This document shows positions 36,141 through 45,177 of a DNA stretch of 64,000 nucleotides, piece by piece; the first letter of the stretch is position 1, and every line of letters starts with the position of its first letter. The notes under the pieces were generated by a model that saw nothing but the letters and a program-made list of their open reading frames with translations, was not told the DNA's origin and did not search any database. Origin of the DNA: Kitasatospora sp. DSM 101779 (lineage in GTDB: Bacteria; Actinomycetota; Actinomycetes; Streptomycetales; Streptomycetaceae); contig NZ_JAHTIK010000001.1 of NCBI RefSeq assembly GCF_025655475.1, positions 6,580,145 to 6,644,144 of the forward strand. The letters run 5' to 3'. The translations under genes and the position numbers were made by a program.

Positions 36141-37154
36141 TCACACCGCCGCGCCGCGCAGCCGCTGCACCGCCGGCTCCAAGCCCGACAGGATGGTGTC
36201 GAAGCGGCGCGTCCCGGTCGTGGAGTCCACCTGCAGCCGGCTGATCCGCAGCGGGTGGGCCGGCAGCCGGGGCCCGAGCCGGTGGTCGGAGAGGAAGCCG
36301 AGCCGGTAGCCGAGCCGCCGCAGCACCGCGTCGGCCCGCGGGTCGTACCCCCCGTCCGGGTAGGCGAACGCGGTGGGCGCCTCACCGAGCCACTGGCTGA
36401 GCGCCAGGTGGGCGCCGGTGATCTCGGTGTGCACGGTGGAGTCGTCGCAGCGAGCCAGCGAGGGGTGCCCCAGGGTGTGGTTGCCGATGGCGACGTCGGC
36501 GTCCCGCAGCGCCCGCAGGTCCTCCGGACGGAGCTGCTCCTGCCGCGGCGGCCGGCGGTCGGCGCTGACCCGCAGTTCCTGCAGGCAGCGGCGGCGGTCC
36601 GGGTCGGGGAGCTCGCGCAGTCTGGCCAGCAGCCGGCCGGGCGGGCCGCCGGGCAGCAGGCGGGCCCGGCCGCCGTGCCGGGCGAGGTAGGCGGCCTCGT
36701 GCCACCAGAACGCCCGGTCGGTGCCGATCAGCTCGGCGATCACGAAGGCGGCGGCCGGGATGCCGCGGGCGGCGAGCATCGGCAGGGCGTGGGTGTAGAC
36801 GGTGCGGTCCGCGTCGTCGAAGGTGATCAGCACCGACCGCGGCGGCAGCGGACGGCCCTCCGTGACGGCCCGCTCGACGTCGGAGAGCGAGACGGGGTTG
36901 GCGAGGCGGCGCATGCGGTCGAGCTGGGCGCCGAAGGACCGGGGGTCGGTGACCCCGTGGTAGGCGAGGACGGCGAGCCGCTGGGCGGCGCGGGCCCGGA
37001 AGAGCGGCTGGACGGGGGTGAGCCGCAGCCAGCTGCCGCGGTCCCGCAGCGGTGCCTTGCCGCGGGCGTGCACCGCCTCGCGCAGGGCGGTCGCGGACGA
37101 CGGGGCGCTGACGGTCGTGGAATCGCTGAAGGTCGTGGACTCGGAGTACGGCAC
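36141..37154 (-). CDS. Polysaccharide deacetylase (CE4)
   Basis: A 337-aa protein with the NodB fold: VLAYHGVTDPRSF, the metal/base motif ITFDDADRTVY (second Asp present) and the metal His motif NHTLGHPSL, plus AYPDGGYDPRAD. It removes N-acetyl groups from surface glycans or peptidoglycan sugars. No signal peptide is visible, so it could act on cytoplasmic lipid-linked intermediates. The N-terminal 40 residues are Ser/Thr-rich. Confidence 0.92.
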   Translation of the reverse strand: MPYSESTTFSDSTTVSAPSSATALREAVHARGKAPLRDRGSWLRLTPVQPLFRARAAQRLAVLAYHGVTDPRSFGAQLDRMRRLANPVSLSDVERAVTEGRPLPPRSVLITFDDADRTVYTHALPMLAARGIPAAAFVIAELIGTDRAFWWHEAAYLARHGGRARLLPGGPPGRLLARLRELPDPDRRRCLQELRVSADRRPPRQEQLRPEDLRALRDADVAIGNHTLGHPSLARCDDSTVHTEITGAHLALSQWLGEAPTAFAYPDGGYDPRADAVLRRLGYRLGFLSDHRLGPRLPAHPLRISRLQVDSTTGTRRFDTILSGLEPAVQRLRGAAV

Positions 37155-37451
37155 GCGGTTCCCCCCTCGGTCGCCGCAGCGCGGCGTGGCGGTACCGTCG
37201 GCAGGCGGAGCCCGGCCTCCGACCCCGGGTGCGGCGGCTCCGCCCCCGGTGTGATCCGGTCCGTTGCCGAGGACTCCCTGCCCGGCCGCGGACGGCTCCT
37301 GGATCGCTCAATGTAATGGAGACCATCGGGCACGACGGATGGTTGTACGGCCCTCGGCGAAATTTCGTCCGGCGTGCGCGGGCGCCTTTCCGGCCCACTC
37401 GTGGACACTGGCGGTGTGCCCGTAGCGGGGTGCCCGAGTAGCGTGGAGGAC

Positions 37452-37709
37452 ATGGTGCACACGGATCGTCACGAGGCGGTGACCCGCTGGGCGCGGATGT
37501 GGAGCGGATGCGCGCTCGAGCGCCACAAGCTGCTGCTCACGGTGGTCGGCGCGGCCTGCATCGCGGTGGGCATCCTGGTGGCCGTGCTGGTGCCGGACAC
37601 CGGCGGCCCGGCCTGGGCGATGGCCGTCGCGGGCTGCCTCGCCGCGGGCGTGGTCGTGCTGGCGCGGGTCGCGGTGGCCGTGCTCCGCGGGCCGGCCAGG
37701 GTCGGCTGA
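37452..37709 (+). CDS. Small two-helix membrane protein
   Basis: An 85-aa protein with two predicted membrane helices (LLLTVVGAACIAVGILVAVLV and AMAVAGCLAAGVVVLARVAV) and no known domain. TAGCGT is 7 nt before ATG 37452, and GGAGGA is only 1 nt from it, so leaderless start is likelier than Shine-Dalgarno use. GTG 37455 is an alternative start. It is divergent from the deacetylase; the 297-bp gap between them holds only promoter-like AT-rich sequence near 37300-37370. Confidence 0.65.
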   Translation: MVHTDRHEAVTRWARMWSGCALERHKLLLTVVGAACIAVGILVAVLVPDTGGPAWAMAVAGCLAAGVVVLARVAVAVLRGPARVG

Positions 37710-37994
37710 CACCCCGGACGGACCGTCCTGCCGAATTCCGGACGCGGATGTCCGCCATCCGCAGCGCTTTTCCCGGTGCCCGCCCGAATTCCGGTCGACC
37801 CGGCCGATTTCCGGCCAGGACTGCCATCGGAATGACCGGACGGGCCGGTTTTCGGCCCGCCTGCGCGCTTCTTTCACATTTCTCGGGCAGCAGCCCCACA
37901 CTTCCCCCTACTGTGGTTCCCGCCCGGGCCGCCAACACCGCCCGGCGGGGGCCGGTCGGACGGCGCCGGGGAGCGCGCCGCGGAGGGGAGAACG

Positions 37995-38828
37995 ATGGGG
38001 ACGACCGCCGCGCCCGCGGCTGCCGGAGGTTTCCGCACCACGCTGAAGCGCGGACTGGCCCGCGCCGCCGGCTCCGTGCCGGGCGAGGGCGCCACCTACC
38101 TCATCTACCACCGGATCGGCGGCGGCACCGCCGACGAGCTGGACGTCGCCACCGCCGACTTCACCGCCCAGCTGGACCTGCTCGCCGACCTGCCGCCCGG
38201 CCGGGTGGTGCCCATCGACGAAGCCACCGACCGCCTGGCCGCCGGCCGCCGCACCCCCAGCACCGTGCTCACCTTCGACGACGGCTTCGCCGACGTGTAC
38301 GAGCGGGCCTGGCCGCTGCTCAAGGAGCGCGGCCTGCCCTTCACCGTCTACCTGGCCAGCGGCCACGTCGGCGGTGAGATGCGCTGGGAGGGCTCCACCG
38401 CGAAGGGCCCGGCCGCGCCCGGCCTCAGCTGGGCGCAGCTGCGCGAGATGGCCGACTCCGGCCTGTGCACGGTCGCCAACCACACCCGCAGCCACGCCCG
38501 GCCGGTGCTGCTCACCACGGCCGAGCTGGACGGCTGCAACGACGACGTCGAGGAGCACCTCGGCACCCGGCCGCGGCACTTCGCCTACACCTGGGGCGTG
38601 CCGGTGCCGCACATGGCGGTCGCGCTGCGCGCCCGGTTCCGGACAGCCGCCACCGGCGAGGTCGGCCGGAACCTGCCCGGCTCGGACCCGGCCCGGTTCT
38701 GCCGGGTGCCCGTCCGCCGCACCGACCCGATCGACTTCTTCCGAGCCAAGCTCTACGGCCGGCTGGTCCCCGAGCGCGCCTACGCCCGGATCGTCGCCGC
38801 CGCCAAGGCGGTGGGCGCCCGTGCCTGA
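37995..38828 (+). CDS. Polysaccharide deacetylase (CE4)
   Basis: A 277-aa NodB-fold protein: YLIYHRIGGG, LTFDDGFADVYERAW (TFDDG) and the metal motif NHTRSHARPV. It probably deacetylates an intermediate made by the glycosyltransferase whose GTG overlaps its end by 8 bp. ATG 37995 follows GGAGGGGAG. First gene of a four-gene glycan operon running to 41391; the 285-bp gap upstream is AT-richer around 37870-37920 (TACTGT at 37909) and is the likely promoter. Confidence 0.93.
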   Translation: MGTTAAPAAAGGFRTTLKRGLARAAGSVPGEGATYLIYHRIGGGTADELDVATADFTAQLDLLADLPPGRVVPIDEATDRLAAGRRTPSTVLTFDDGFADVYERAWPLLKERGLPFTVYLASGHVGGEMRWEGSTAKGPAAPGLSWAQLREMADSGLCTVANHTRSHARPVLLTTAELDGCNDDVEEHLGTRPRHFAYTWGVPVPHMAVALRARFRTAATGEVGRNLPGSDPARFCRVPVRRTDPIDFFRAKLYGRLVPERAYARIVAAAKAVGARA

Positions 38829-40014
38829 GCCCGCCGTCGCCGCCCCGCGTCCCGAACCCCGGCTGCGCGGCCCCGGCGGCCGCCCGCTGCGCGTCGCCCA
38901 CCTGACCACCGTCGACATGAGCCTGCAACTGCTGCTCGCCACCGAACTCAAGGTCGACCTGGAGGCCGGCTTCGAGACCTACGGCATCAGCGCCCCCGGC
39001 CCCTACGTGCCGCAGCTGGAGGCGATCGGGGTGCGCCACGAGCCGCTGCACGCGCTGACCCGCGCCTGGCAGCCGCGGGCCGACGCCGCGGCCGGACGGG
39101 AGCTGCTGGCGGTGCTGCGCCGGATCGAGCCGGACGTGCTGCACACCCACAACCCGAAGACCGGCATCATCGGCCGGGTGCTCGGCCGGCTGGCCGGGGT
39201 GCCGGTGGTGGTGAACACCTGTCACGGCCTCTGGGCGCAGGCCCACGACCCGCTGGCGAAGCGGGCCTTCGTGCTCGGCGCGGAGGCCGTGGCCGGCCGC
39301 TTCTCGCATGCGGAGCTGTACCAGAACGCCGAGGACCGGCGCACCCTCGCCCGCGCGGTGCCCCGGTACCGCTCGCGGGTGGTGGGCAACGGCGTCGACC
39401 TCACCCGGTTCACCGCGGACCGCTCGGCCGACCGCGCCCGGCTGCGCGCCGGACTCGGCGTCGCCGAGGGCGAGCTGCTGGTCGGCGGGGTGGGCCGGCA
39501 GGTCGCCGAGAAGGGCATCCGGGAGTTCGCGGAGGCGGCCCGGGCGCTGGCCGGCAAGGCCCGCTTCGTCTGGATCGGCCCGCCCGACCCGGACAAGCCG
39601 GACGCGCTGGAAGGTGCCGAGAGCGGTGTCGACTTCCTCGGCCCCCGCTCCGACATGCCGGAGCTGTACGCGGCACTGGACGTCTTCGTCCTGCCGTCCT
39701 ACCGCGAGGGCTTCTCGCGCTCCGCCATGGAGGCCGCGGCGGGCGGCCTGCCGATGGTGCTGAGCGACATCCGCGGCTGCCGGGAGATCGGCACCGACGG
39801 AGAGCACCTGCTGCTCGCACCGCCCGGGGACGCCCGGGCGCTCACCACGGCGCTGGACCGGCTCCTCACCGAGCCGGACCTGCGTGCGCGGCTCGGAGGG
39901 GCGGCCCGGGCACGGGCGCTCGGCGAGTTCGACCAGCGCGCGGTGGCCCGCGTCTCGCTCGAGACCTATGCGGCCGTGGCCAGGGCCAGGGGGCTGCCCT
40001 GGACGGTCGGCTGA
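38821..40014 (+). CDS. Glycosyltransferase, GT4 (capsular/PglA-like)
   Basis: A 397-aa enzyme: VAHLTTVDMSLQLLLATEL, HTHNPKTGIIGRVLGRLAG, VNTCHGLWAQ, donor half GGVGRQVAEKGIREFAEA and EX7E in PSYREGFSRSAMEAA. These features match capsule glycosyltransferases that follow a priming phosphoglycosyltransferase, encoded next. GTG 38821. Confidence 0.94.
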   Translation: MPEPAVAAPRPEPRLRGPGGRPLRVAHLTTVDMSLQLLLATELKVDLEAGFETYGISAPGPYVPQLEAIGVRHEPLHALTRAWQPRADAAAGRELLAVLRRIEPDVLHTHNPKTGIIGRVLGRLAGVPVVVNTCHGLWAQAHDPLAKRAFVLGAEAVAGRFSHAELYQNAEDRRTLARAVPRYRSRVVGNGVDLTRFTADRSADRARLRAGLGVAEGELLVGGVGRQVAEKGIREFAEAARALAGKARFVWIGPPDPDKPDALEGAESGVDFLGPRSDMPELYAALDVFVLPSYREGFSRSAMEAAAGGLPMVLSDIRGCREIGTDGEHLLLAPPGDARALTTALDRLLTEPDLRARLGGAARARALGEFDQRAVARVSLETYAAVARARGLPWTVG

Positions 40015-40052
40015 GGGCCCGTCCACACCACCACACCCGTTGGGGGGAGAGC

Positions 40053-40745
40053 ATGCAGCCTGTTGGGGGAGGTATCAGGCGCGGCGGCGATCTGCTGATC
40101 GCCGCGGCTGCCGGGATCGTCGCGGTCCCGCTCGGCCTCCTGATCGTCGTGCTGATCCGCTGCACCATGGGGGGCCCGGTGCTGTTCCGGCAGACCCGCA
40201 CCGGACGGCACGGCAAGGAGTTCGACATCCTGAAGTTCCGCACCATGCGGGAGAAACGTTACGCCGACGAGCCGGACGCTCCGCGGATCACCCGGCTCGG
40301 CACCTTCCTGCGCACCACCAGCCTCGACGAACTGCCCCAGCTGTGGAACGTCGCCCGTGGGGAGATGGGCGTCATCGGCCCCCGGCCGACCCTGCCGGAG
40401 CAGGTCGTCCACTACTCGGACCGCCAGCGCGGCCGGCTCGCCGTCCGCCCCGGCCTCACCGGCTGGGCCCAGGTCAGCGGCCGGAACTCGATCACCTGGC
40501 CGGAGCGGATCGAACTCGACCTCTGGTACGTCGAGCACCGCTCGCTCCTGCTCGACCTGCGCATCCTGCTGCTGACCGTCAAGGTGCTGCTCCGGCCCGC
40601 GGGCATCACCGCGGCGGGCGGCGTCAACCCCGGCTTCCCCGTCCCGGCCGAGCCGCCGGCCCGGGTGGTCGTCCCGCTGATCGCCCCGAGGGAGGCCGAG
40701 CAGGCGGCCCCGTCCGCCGCCTCACCCGCCGCCGCCGGCCGATGA
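40053..40745 (+). CDS. Priming sugar phosphotransferase (PglC/WcaJ catalytic type)
   Basis: A 230-aa monotopic phosphoglycosyltransferase: one N-terminal membrane segment (LLIAAAAGIVAVPLGLLIVVL), then GGPVLFRQTRTGRHGKEF, FDILKFRTM, TSLDELPQLWNVARGEM, GPRP and RPGLTGWAQVSGRN. It moves a sugar phosphate from a UDP-sugar to undecaprenyl phosphate, starting glycan assembly. The short form lacks the extra membrane domain of WbaP. GGGGGAGAG precedes the ATG. Confidence 0.95.
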   Translation: MQPVGGGIRRGGDLLIAAAAGIVAVPLGLLIVVLIRCTMGGPVLFRQTRTGRHGKEFDILKFRTMREKRYADEPDAPRITRLGTFLRTTSLDELPQLWNVARGEMGVIGPRPTLPEQVVHYSDRQRGRLAVRPGLTGWAQVSGRNSITWPERIELDLWYVEHRSLLLDLRILLLTVKVLLRPAGITAAGGVNPGFPVPAEPPARVVVPLIAPREAEQAAPSAASPAAAGR

Positions 40746-40752
40746 TGGAGCC

Positions 40753-41391
40753 ATGACCGACGCCCAGCTGTGGATCGCCGGCGCCGGGGGCGTCGGCCGC
40801 GAGGCACTCGACACCGCACTCGCGGCCGGCGTCCCGGTGGCCGGCTTCCTCGACGACCGGGCCCGCGGCACCGAGGTGCGCGGGCTCAAGGTGCTCGCCC
40901 CCGAGGACCTGCCGCCCGGCAGCCGCTACCTGGTCGGCATCGCCGACCCGCACGTCCGGCGGCGGCTCGCCGTCCTGCTGGACGCGGCCGGCGGCGAGCC
41001 CGCCGTGCTCGTCCACCCGCGGGCGCTGATCGCCCCGGAGACCGAACTCGCCCCCGGCTGCCTGGTGATGGGCGGCGCGTACGTCTCCAGCAGCGTCCGC
41101 CTCGGCCCGCACAGCCAGGTGCACTACAACGCCACGGTCGGCCACGACGCGGTGCTGGGGGAGCGGGTCACCGTCTACCCGGGCGGCAACGTCTCGGGCT
41201 CCGTCCGGCTCGCGGACGGAGCCACCGTCGGCTCCAACGCCGTGGTGCTCCAAGGGCGCACGGTGGGCGAGGACGCCTTCGTCGGCGCGGCCGCCGTGGT
41301 CACCCGGGACGTCCCGCCGGGCACCGTCGTGGTCGGCTCCCCGGCCCGCCCTCTGCGCCGGCCCGTCCCGCGGACGGCCGACGCCGGGTGA
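40753..41391 (+). CDS. PglD-like sugar O/N-acyltransferase (left-handed beta-helix)
   Basis: A 212-aa protein: N-terminal Rossmann part (WIAGAGGVGREALD) and C-terminal hexapeptide repeats (LAPGCLVMGGAYVSSSVRLG, HYNATVGHDAVLGERVTVYP). The catalytic His is probably in ATVGHD. It follows the priming transferase, the same order as pglC-pglD in Campylobacter, so acetylation of a UDP-4-amino-sugar is likely. Start 7 nt after the previous stop; GATGAT lies 6 nt before the ATG. Confidence 0.92.
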   Translation: MTDAQLWIAGAGGVGREALDTALAAGVPVAGFLDDRARGTEVRGLKVLAPEDLPPGSRYLVGIADPHVRRRLAVLLDAAGGEPAVLVHPRALIAPETELAPGCLVMGGAYVSSSVRLGPHSQVHYNATVGHDAVLGERVTVYPGGNVSGSVRLADGATVGSNAVVLQGRTVGEDAFVGAAAVVTRDVPPGTVVVGSPARPLRRPVPRTADAG

Positions 41392-41428
41392 CGGGGGCCG
41401 GCCCGGTCCCGCGGGTTAGGGTCGGGCC

Positions 41429-41920
41429 ATGGCCATTCCGAGCTTCCTCGCCGAACTCCGTGCCCTCGTCGGCACCCGCCCGCTCTGGCTCTCCGGCGTC
41501 GCCGCCGTGATCGTCGACGAGCAGGGCCGCGTCCTGCTCAACCGCCGCAGCGACAACGGCAGGTGGGCGCTGATCGGCGGCATCCTCGACCCGGGCGAGC
41601 AGCCCGCCGACGGCCTCGTCCGCGAGGTGCAGGAGGAGACCGGCATGAGCGTCGAGCCCGAGCGGCTCACCTCGGTGACCGTCTCCCCGATGCAGGAGTA
41701 CCCGAACGGCGACCGCGCCCAGTACCTCGACCTGACCTTCCGCTGCCGGCCGGTGGCCGGCGAGCCGCGGGTGAACGACGACGAGTCGCTGGAGGTCGGC
41801 TGGTTCGCCCCGGACGCCCTGCCGCCGCTGGACGACTACGCGCGGCACCGGCTGACCCTCGCCCTCGCCGGTGCCGAGCAGGCCGTGTTCTCCTTCGACC
41901 CGCGGGTCAGCGGGAGCTGA
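41429..41920 (+). CDS. Nudix hydrolase
   Basis: A 163-aa protein with a complete Nudix box, GX5EX7REUXEEXGU, spanning GGILDPGEQPADGL to REVQEETGM; the catalytic glutamates are present. It hydrolyses nucleoside diphosphate derivatives. TAGGGT is 6 nt before ATG 41429 with no ribosome site: leaderless candidate. Its 3' end overlaps the convergent epimerase gene by 14 bp. Confidence 0.93.
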   Translation: MAIPSFLAELRALVGTRPLWLSGVAAVIVDEQGRVLLNRRSDNGRWALIGGILDPGEQPADGLVREVQEETGMSVEPERLTSVTVSPMQEYPNGDRAQYLDLTFRCRPVAGEPRVNDDESLEVGWFAPDALPPLDDYARHRLTLALAGAEQAVFSFDPRVSGS

Positions 41921-42836
41921 ACCACTCCGCGGTGCGCTCAAGGCCCTCTCGCAGCGGCACCGGCCGGACGTCCGGGAACAGCTCGCGCAGCCGCCCGTTG
42001 TCGGCCTGCGAGTCCCGGACGTCCCCGGCCCGCGGCTCGGTGTGCTCGGTCTCCAGCGGCCGGCCGAGCACCGAGCCCAGCTCGCCCACCAGCTCCAGCA
42101 GGGTCGTCCGGGTGCCGAACGCCAGGTTCACCGGGTCCGGGTGGACGACCCGGCGCAGCACCGCCTCGGTCAGCACCTGCGCCACCGTGCCGACGTAGGT
42201 GAAGTCGCGGCTCTGCCCGCCGTCCCCGTGCACCGTCAGCGGCCGGCCCGCCAGCGCCGCGTCCAGGAAGGCCGGCACCACCGCCGCGTACGCGTGCCCG
42301 GCGGGCTGCAGCGGGCCGAAGACGTTGAAGAAGCGCAGCGGCAGCACGCCCAGGCCGTAGCAGTGGTGGTAGGCCGCCAGGTACGCCTCGGTGGCCAGCT
42401 TGCTCACCGCGTACGGGCTCATCGGGGCGGTGCGCATCGTCTCGCGCTTGGGCAGCTCCCGGTTGGCGCCGTACACCGAGGAGGAGGACGCGGCCGCCAC
42501 GTACAGGCCGCCCGCGCGGCGGGCCGCCTCCAGCACCTCCAGGGTGCCGGTGGCGTTGGCGTGGTGACTGGCCAGCGGGTCCTTCACCGAGCGGGGCACC
42601 GAGGGCAGCGCGGCCAGGTGCACCACGGCGTCGGCGCCCGCGAAGGCCTCGTCCAGCAGCGCCGCGTCCAGGATCGTGCCCTGGTGCAGCGTCACGCCGA
42701 GCCCGTCCAGATTGGCCTTGTCGCCGGTGGACAGGTCGTCCACCACCCGGACCTCCCCGACCTCCGGACGGGCCAGCAGCTCCCGGACGAGGTTGGCGCC
42801 GATGAAGCCGGCTCCGCCGGTGACGACCACGCGCAT
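41907..42836 (-). CDS. NAD-dependent sugar epimerase/dehydratase (SDR, GalE-like)
   Basis: A 309-aa extended SDR: VVVTGGAGFIGANLVREL binds NAD, SSSSVYGA supplies the catalytic Ser, and YAVSK the Tyr/Lys pair. Length and NVFGP suggest a UDP-sugar 4-epimerase. It can supply a donor sugar to the glycan genes. ATG 42836 follows GGGGAG; a GTG 15 nt upstream is less likely. TAGCAT on the minus strand about 55 nt upstream could be its -10. Confidence 0.93.
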   Translation of the reverse strand: MRVVVTGGAGFIGANLVRELLARPEVGEVRVVDDLSTGDKANLDGLGVTLHQGTILDAALLDEAFAGADAVVHLAALPSVPRSVKDPLASHHANATGTLEVLEAARRAGGLYVAAASSSSVYGANRELPKRETMRTAPMSPYAVSKLATEAYLAAYHHCYGLGVLPLRFFNVFGPLQPAGHAYAAVVPAFLDAALAGRPLTVHGDGGQSRDFTYVGTVAQVLTEAVLRRVVHPDPVNLAFGTRTTLLELVGELGSVLGRPLETEHTEPRAGDVRDSQADNGRLRELFPDVRPVPLREGLERTAEWFSSR

Positions 42837-42927
42837 GCTGGGACTCCCCACGTTCGGCCGGAGCCTCTCCCCGCCCCGCGCTCCCGGCCGATGCTAGCGG
42901 CGTGCCCGCCGCCCGGAGGGCGTTCCG

Positions 42928-43485
42928 TCACAGATGGGGCCGACCGGTCTTGTGCTGGCGGTACGTCTCCTCGGCCGCGTCCAGCACGGCCGCCAGGTCG
43001 CCGCCCGCCGTCGCGGTGACCACGGCCGCCACCGCGCCCTCCACGAACGGTGCGTCGGCGAACCGCACCGGGAAGGGCAGCCCGTGCTCATCCGCGTCGG
43101 CGAGCAGCGCCAGCACCGTGGAGACCGCGCTGCCCAGGTCGGAGAGGACGGCCACCCCGTGCCCCTGGTCCACCCGCCGCGCCGCCGCCGCGACCAGGAC
43201 GGCGCTCGTCCCGAGACCGTCATCCGGCGTGCCGCCGGTCGCCGACACCGGGGCCGGGTCGTCGCTGCCGGCCATCGTCAGCGCGAGCCGGCGCACCGCC
43301 AGCGCCAGCTCCTGGCTGTGCGAGACCAGCACCACCCCGACCCGCCCGTGCCCCGCCGGCCGGGTCGGCCGGGTCGGCCGGGGCACCGGCGCCGGCCGGG
43401 TCGCGGTCGCGGACCCGGCGCCGGGGGCTGACGGGGCGTCGGAGATCGGGATCACATCGGTGCGCGTGCCGGCCCGGCGGTCCAT
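42928..43485 (-). CDS. dhaM: DhaM-like phosphotransferase subunit, orphan
   Basis: A 185-aa protein with the EIIA-man fold: VGVVLVSHSQELALAV holds the phosphorylatable His, GTSAVLVAAAARRVDQGHGV and LSDLGSAVSTV are family landmarks. DhaM passes phosphate from HPr to dihydroxyacetone kinase DhaL. No dhaK or dhaL is adjacent, so either the partners lie elsewhere or it has another target. The first 45 residues are a Pro/Arg/Thr-rich extension. ATG 43485 follows AGGGAG. Confidence 0.85.
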   Translation of the reverse strand: MDRRAGTRTDVIPISDAPSAPGAGSATATRPAPVPRPTRPTRPAGHGRVGVVLVSHSQELALAVRRLALTMAGSDDPAPVSATGGTPDDGLGTSAVLVAAAARRVDQGHGVAVLSDLGSAVSTVLALLADADEHGLPFPVRFADAPFVEGAVAAVVTATAGGDLAAVLDAAEETYRQHKTGRPHL

Positions 43486-43693
43486 CGGCTGCTCCCTGGA
43501 GGCTGAACGATCGTGCGGGCACCACTCTCGCAGCCCCGCGCCACGGGACGGGCCAATGGCGGCCGTGTCTACCACAGCCGATCGCCGCCCGGCGGGCGAT
43601 CGGCCGCATCGCCCTCCCGCGGGTCGAAGTCGCCCCGCCGGCCGCCGGCCGCTGGCTACATTGGAGCCCGGACGACAGCGGGAGGAGCACGGG

Positions 43694-43930
43694 ATGGCGA
43701 CCGACACGGTGACCGGCACGGAGCGCATGCCGAAGCCGAGACTCGACCTCGACGGGGCGGAGTGGCTCTCCAGCAGCCAGGGCGTCGGAGACGTCCAGAT
43801 CGCCTTCGTCGACGGCTTCATCGCGATGCGGGACGGGCGCAACCCCGACGGCCCCGCTCTGATCTTCACCCCGGCGGAGTGGCGGGCCTTCGTGCTCGGC
43901 GCCCGGGACGGCGAGTTCGACCTCACCTGA
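43694..43930 (+). CDS. DUF397 family protein
   Basis: A 78-aa protein with the DUF397 core (GAEWLSSSQGVGDVQIAFVDG, IAMRDGRNPDGPALIFTPAE, WRAFVLGARDGEF). These small actinobacterial proteins usually accompany an XRE-type regulator in developmental loci; none is adjacent here. ATG 43694 follows GGGAGGAG; TACATT about 36 nt upstream may be the -10. Confidence 0.9.
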   Translation: MATDTVTGTERMPKPRLDLDGAEWLSSSQGVGDVQIAFVDGFIAMRDGRNPDGPALIFTPAEWRAFVLGARDGEFDLT

Positions 43931-44662
43931 CGGCGGCGCCCGGCGGACCTCCGGCTGAACCCCCGGTGACGGCACGGAGGTCACAAATGAATTCTGATGG
44001 TCCGAAACTCGTTGACTGCTGGACAAGCGGCAGCCCACAGTATGGAGCAGGCAGACGCCGTGCCGACCGCCCCCACGCGGTCGAGCACGGCGCCCGCTGT
44101 GCTGCCCGTCACCGGCGCCGGCGACGAGCTCCTCCCGAGGTGTCCCCACACGCACCGGAGTGCGTCGGCCACCCGGGCCCGTGAAGGGCCGGTCGTCGCC
44201 GGGAGGAAGGCACCGTGCCGAGAGCTACTCGGCGGCGGTACCGATCGTCCGGGTCATCCGCACGCCCCCACGCGGCGGTGCCCCGGACAGGTCCGCGAGT
44301 GCGACGGGCCGGGGCCCCGCGAACCAGGCTTGTGGATTTGTCGTTCCTACGGCTGTCGTTCGTACTGCTCCGCCGTCCGGCCCGGCACCCTGGCGGGCAG
44401 CGGGACGGCGACGGTGGATCAGGTCTGTTCGCACGACGACGTGCTGAGCGAGGGAAGCGTGGCATGGCACGCCTGAACAGGCCGCCCCCCGGTGGGACGA
44501 ACCCACAGCGGCTGTCGTGCTGAACCGAACGTAGCCCGGACGGTTGCTCAGAGTCAACATTGGTCTCTGAGCGTCGATGCCCGGCCGGTCACCGCCGTGC
44601 GCCCGCGTGCGCCGGGGCACCCGTGCGCGGGCCCCGCGGCCCCCGACCCGTACGATGGTGTC
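43931..44662. other. 732-bp gap with no convincing gene
   Basis: Base composition is less skewed than in genes. GTG 44215 has a strong ribosome site (GGAGGAAGG) and opens 102 codons, but third-position GC is only about 70%, against about 95% in neighbours. From about 44345 to 44476 another frame (ending AWHA) looks more coding-like. TTGACT at 44012 and the half-palindrome TCAGAG/CTCTGA (44549-44571) suggest promoter elements. A decayed gene or a non-coding RNA locus are both possible. Confidence 0.35.
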
Positions 44663-45157
44663 ATGTCATTCCTCCGCCGTCGCTCCGGCTCGCCCGCAGG
44701 TCCGGACTTCGACGTGCTCGCGATGGACCCGGGCGACTGGCCCGGCCACTTCGGGGCCATGACGATGAACGCCCAGGACGGCTCGTGCCAGGGGATCTTC
44801 CTGCGCTACGACCTCTTCGGCGGCCGCGGCCCCGCCATGTTCATCGGCAACCTGCCGGAGGGCTCGCCCGCCCGCGAGCCGGAGGACGGCGTGCCCTTCG
44901 AGGTCCGCCAGCTGCTCGCCGCCCTCGAGAACGACGAGCCGGTGGACTTCGTCTCCGCCGAGGACTTCCCGGTGATGCTCGGCGACGACCTGCTGATCGT
45001 GAAGAAGGTCAAGATCTCCGAGGAGCGGGTGTTCTGCTCCCAGTTCGGCCGCAGCGACGGCGTGCTGGTCACCATCGCCTCCTGGGACCGCCCGATCGCG
45101 GACGACCTCTACCAGCTGCTCAAGCCGCTGCCGGCGGAGATGTTCCAGCAGGGCTGA
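44663..45157 (+). CDS. Conserved hypothetical protein
   Basis: A 164-aa soluble, acidic protein (VLAMDPGDWPGHFGAMTM, LRYDLFGGRGPAMFIGNLP, VDFVSAEDFPVMLGDDLLIV) without a domain I recognise; regular strands and helices suggest a compact alpha/beta fold. TACGAT lies 6 nt before ATG 44663 and no ribosome site is present: leaderless candidate. No functional inference is justified from neighbours. Confidence 0.85.
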   Translation: MSFLRRRSGSPAGPDFDVLAMDPGDWPGHFGAMTMNAQDGSCQGIFLRYDLFGGRGPAMFIGNLPEGSPAREPEDGVPFEVRQLLAALENDEPVDFVSAEDFPVMLGDDLLIVKKVKISEERVFCSQFGRSDGVLVTIASWDRPIADDLYQLLKPLPAEMFQQG

Positions 45158-45177
45158 ACCGACCGGTACGGACGCGC

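Noticed and set aside
43513..44184. Small gene starting near ATG 43987 with GGAGG upstream
   Set aside because: The 65-codon product is Arg/Ala/Pro-rich without coding bias; kept only as part of the unexplained gap.
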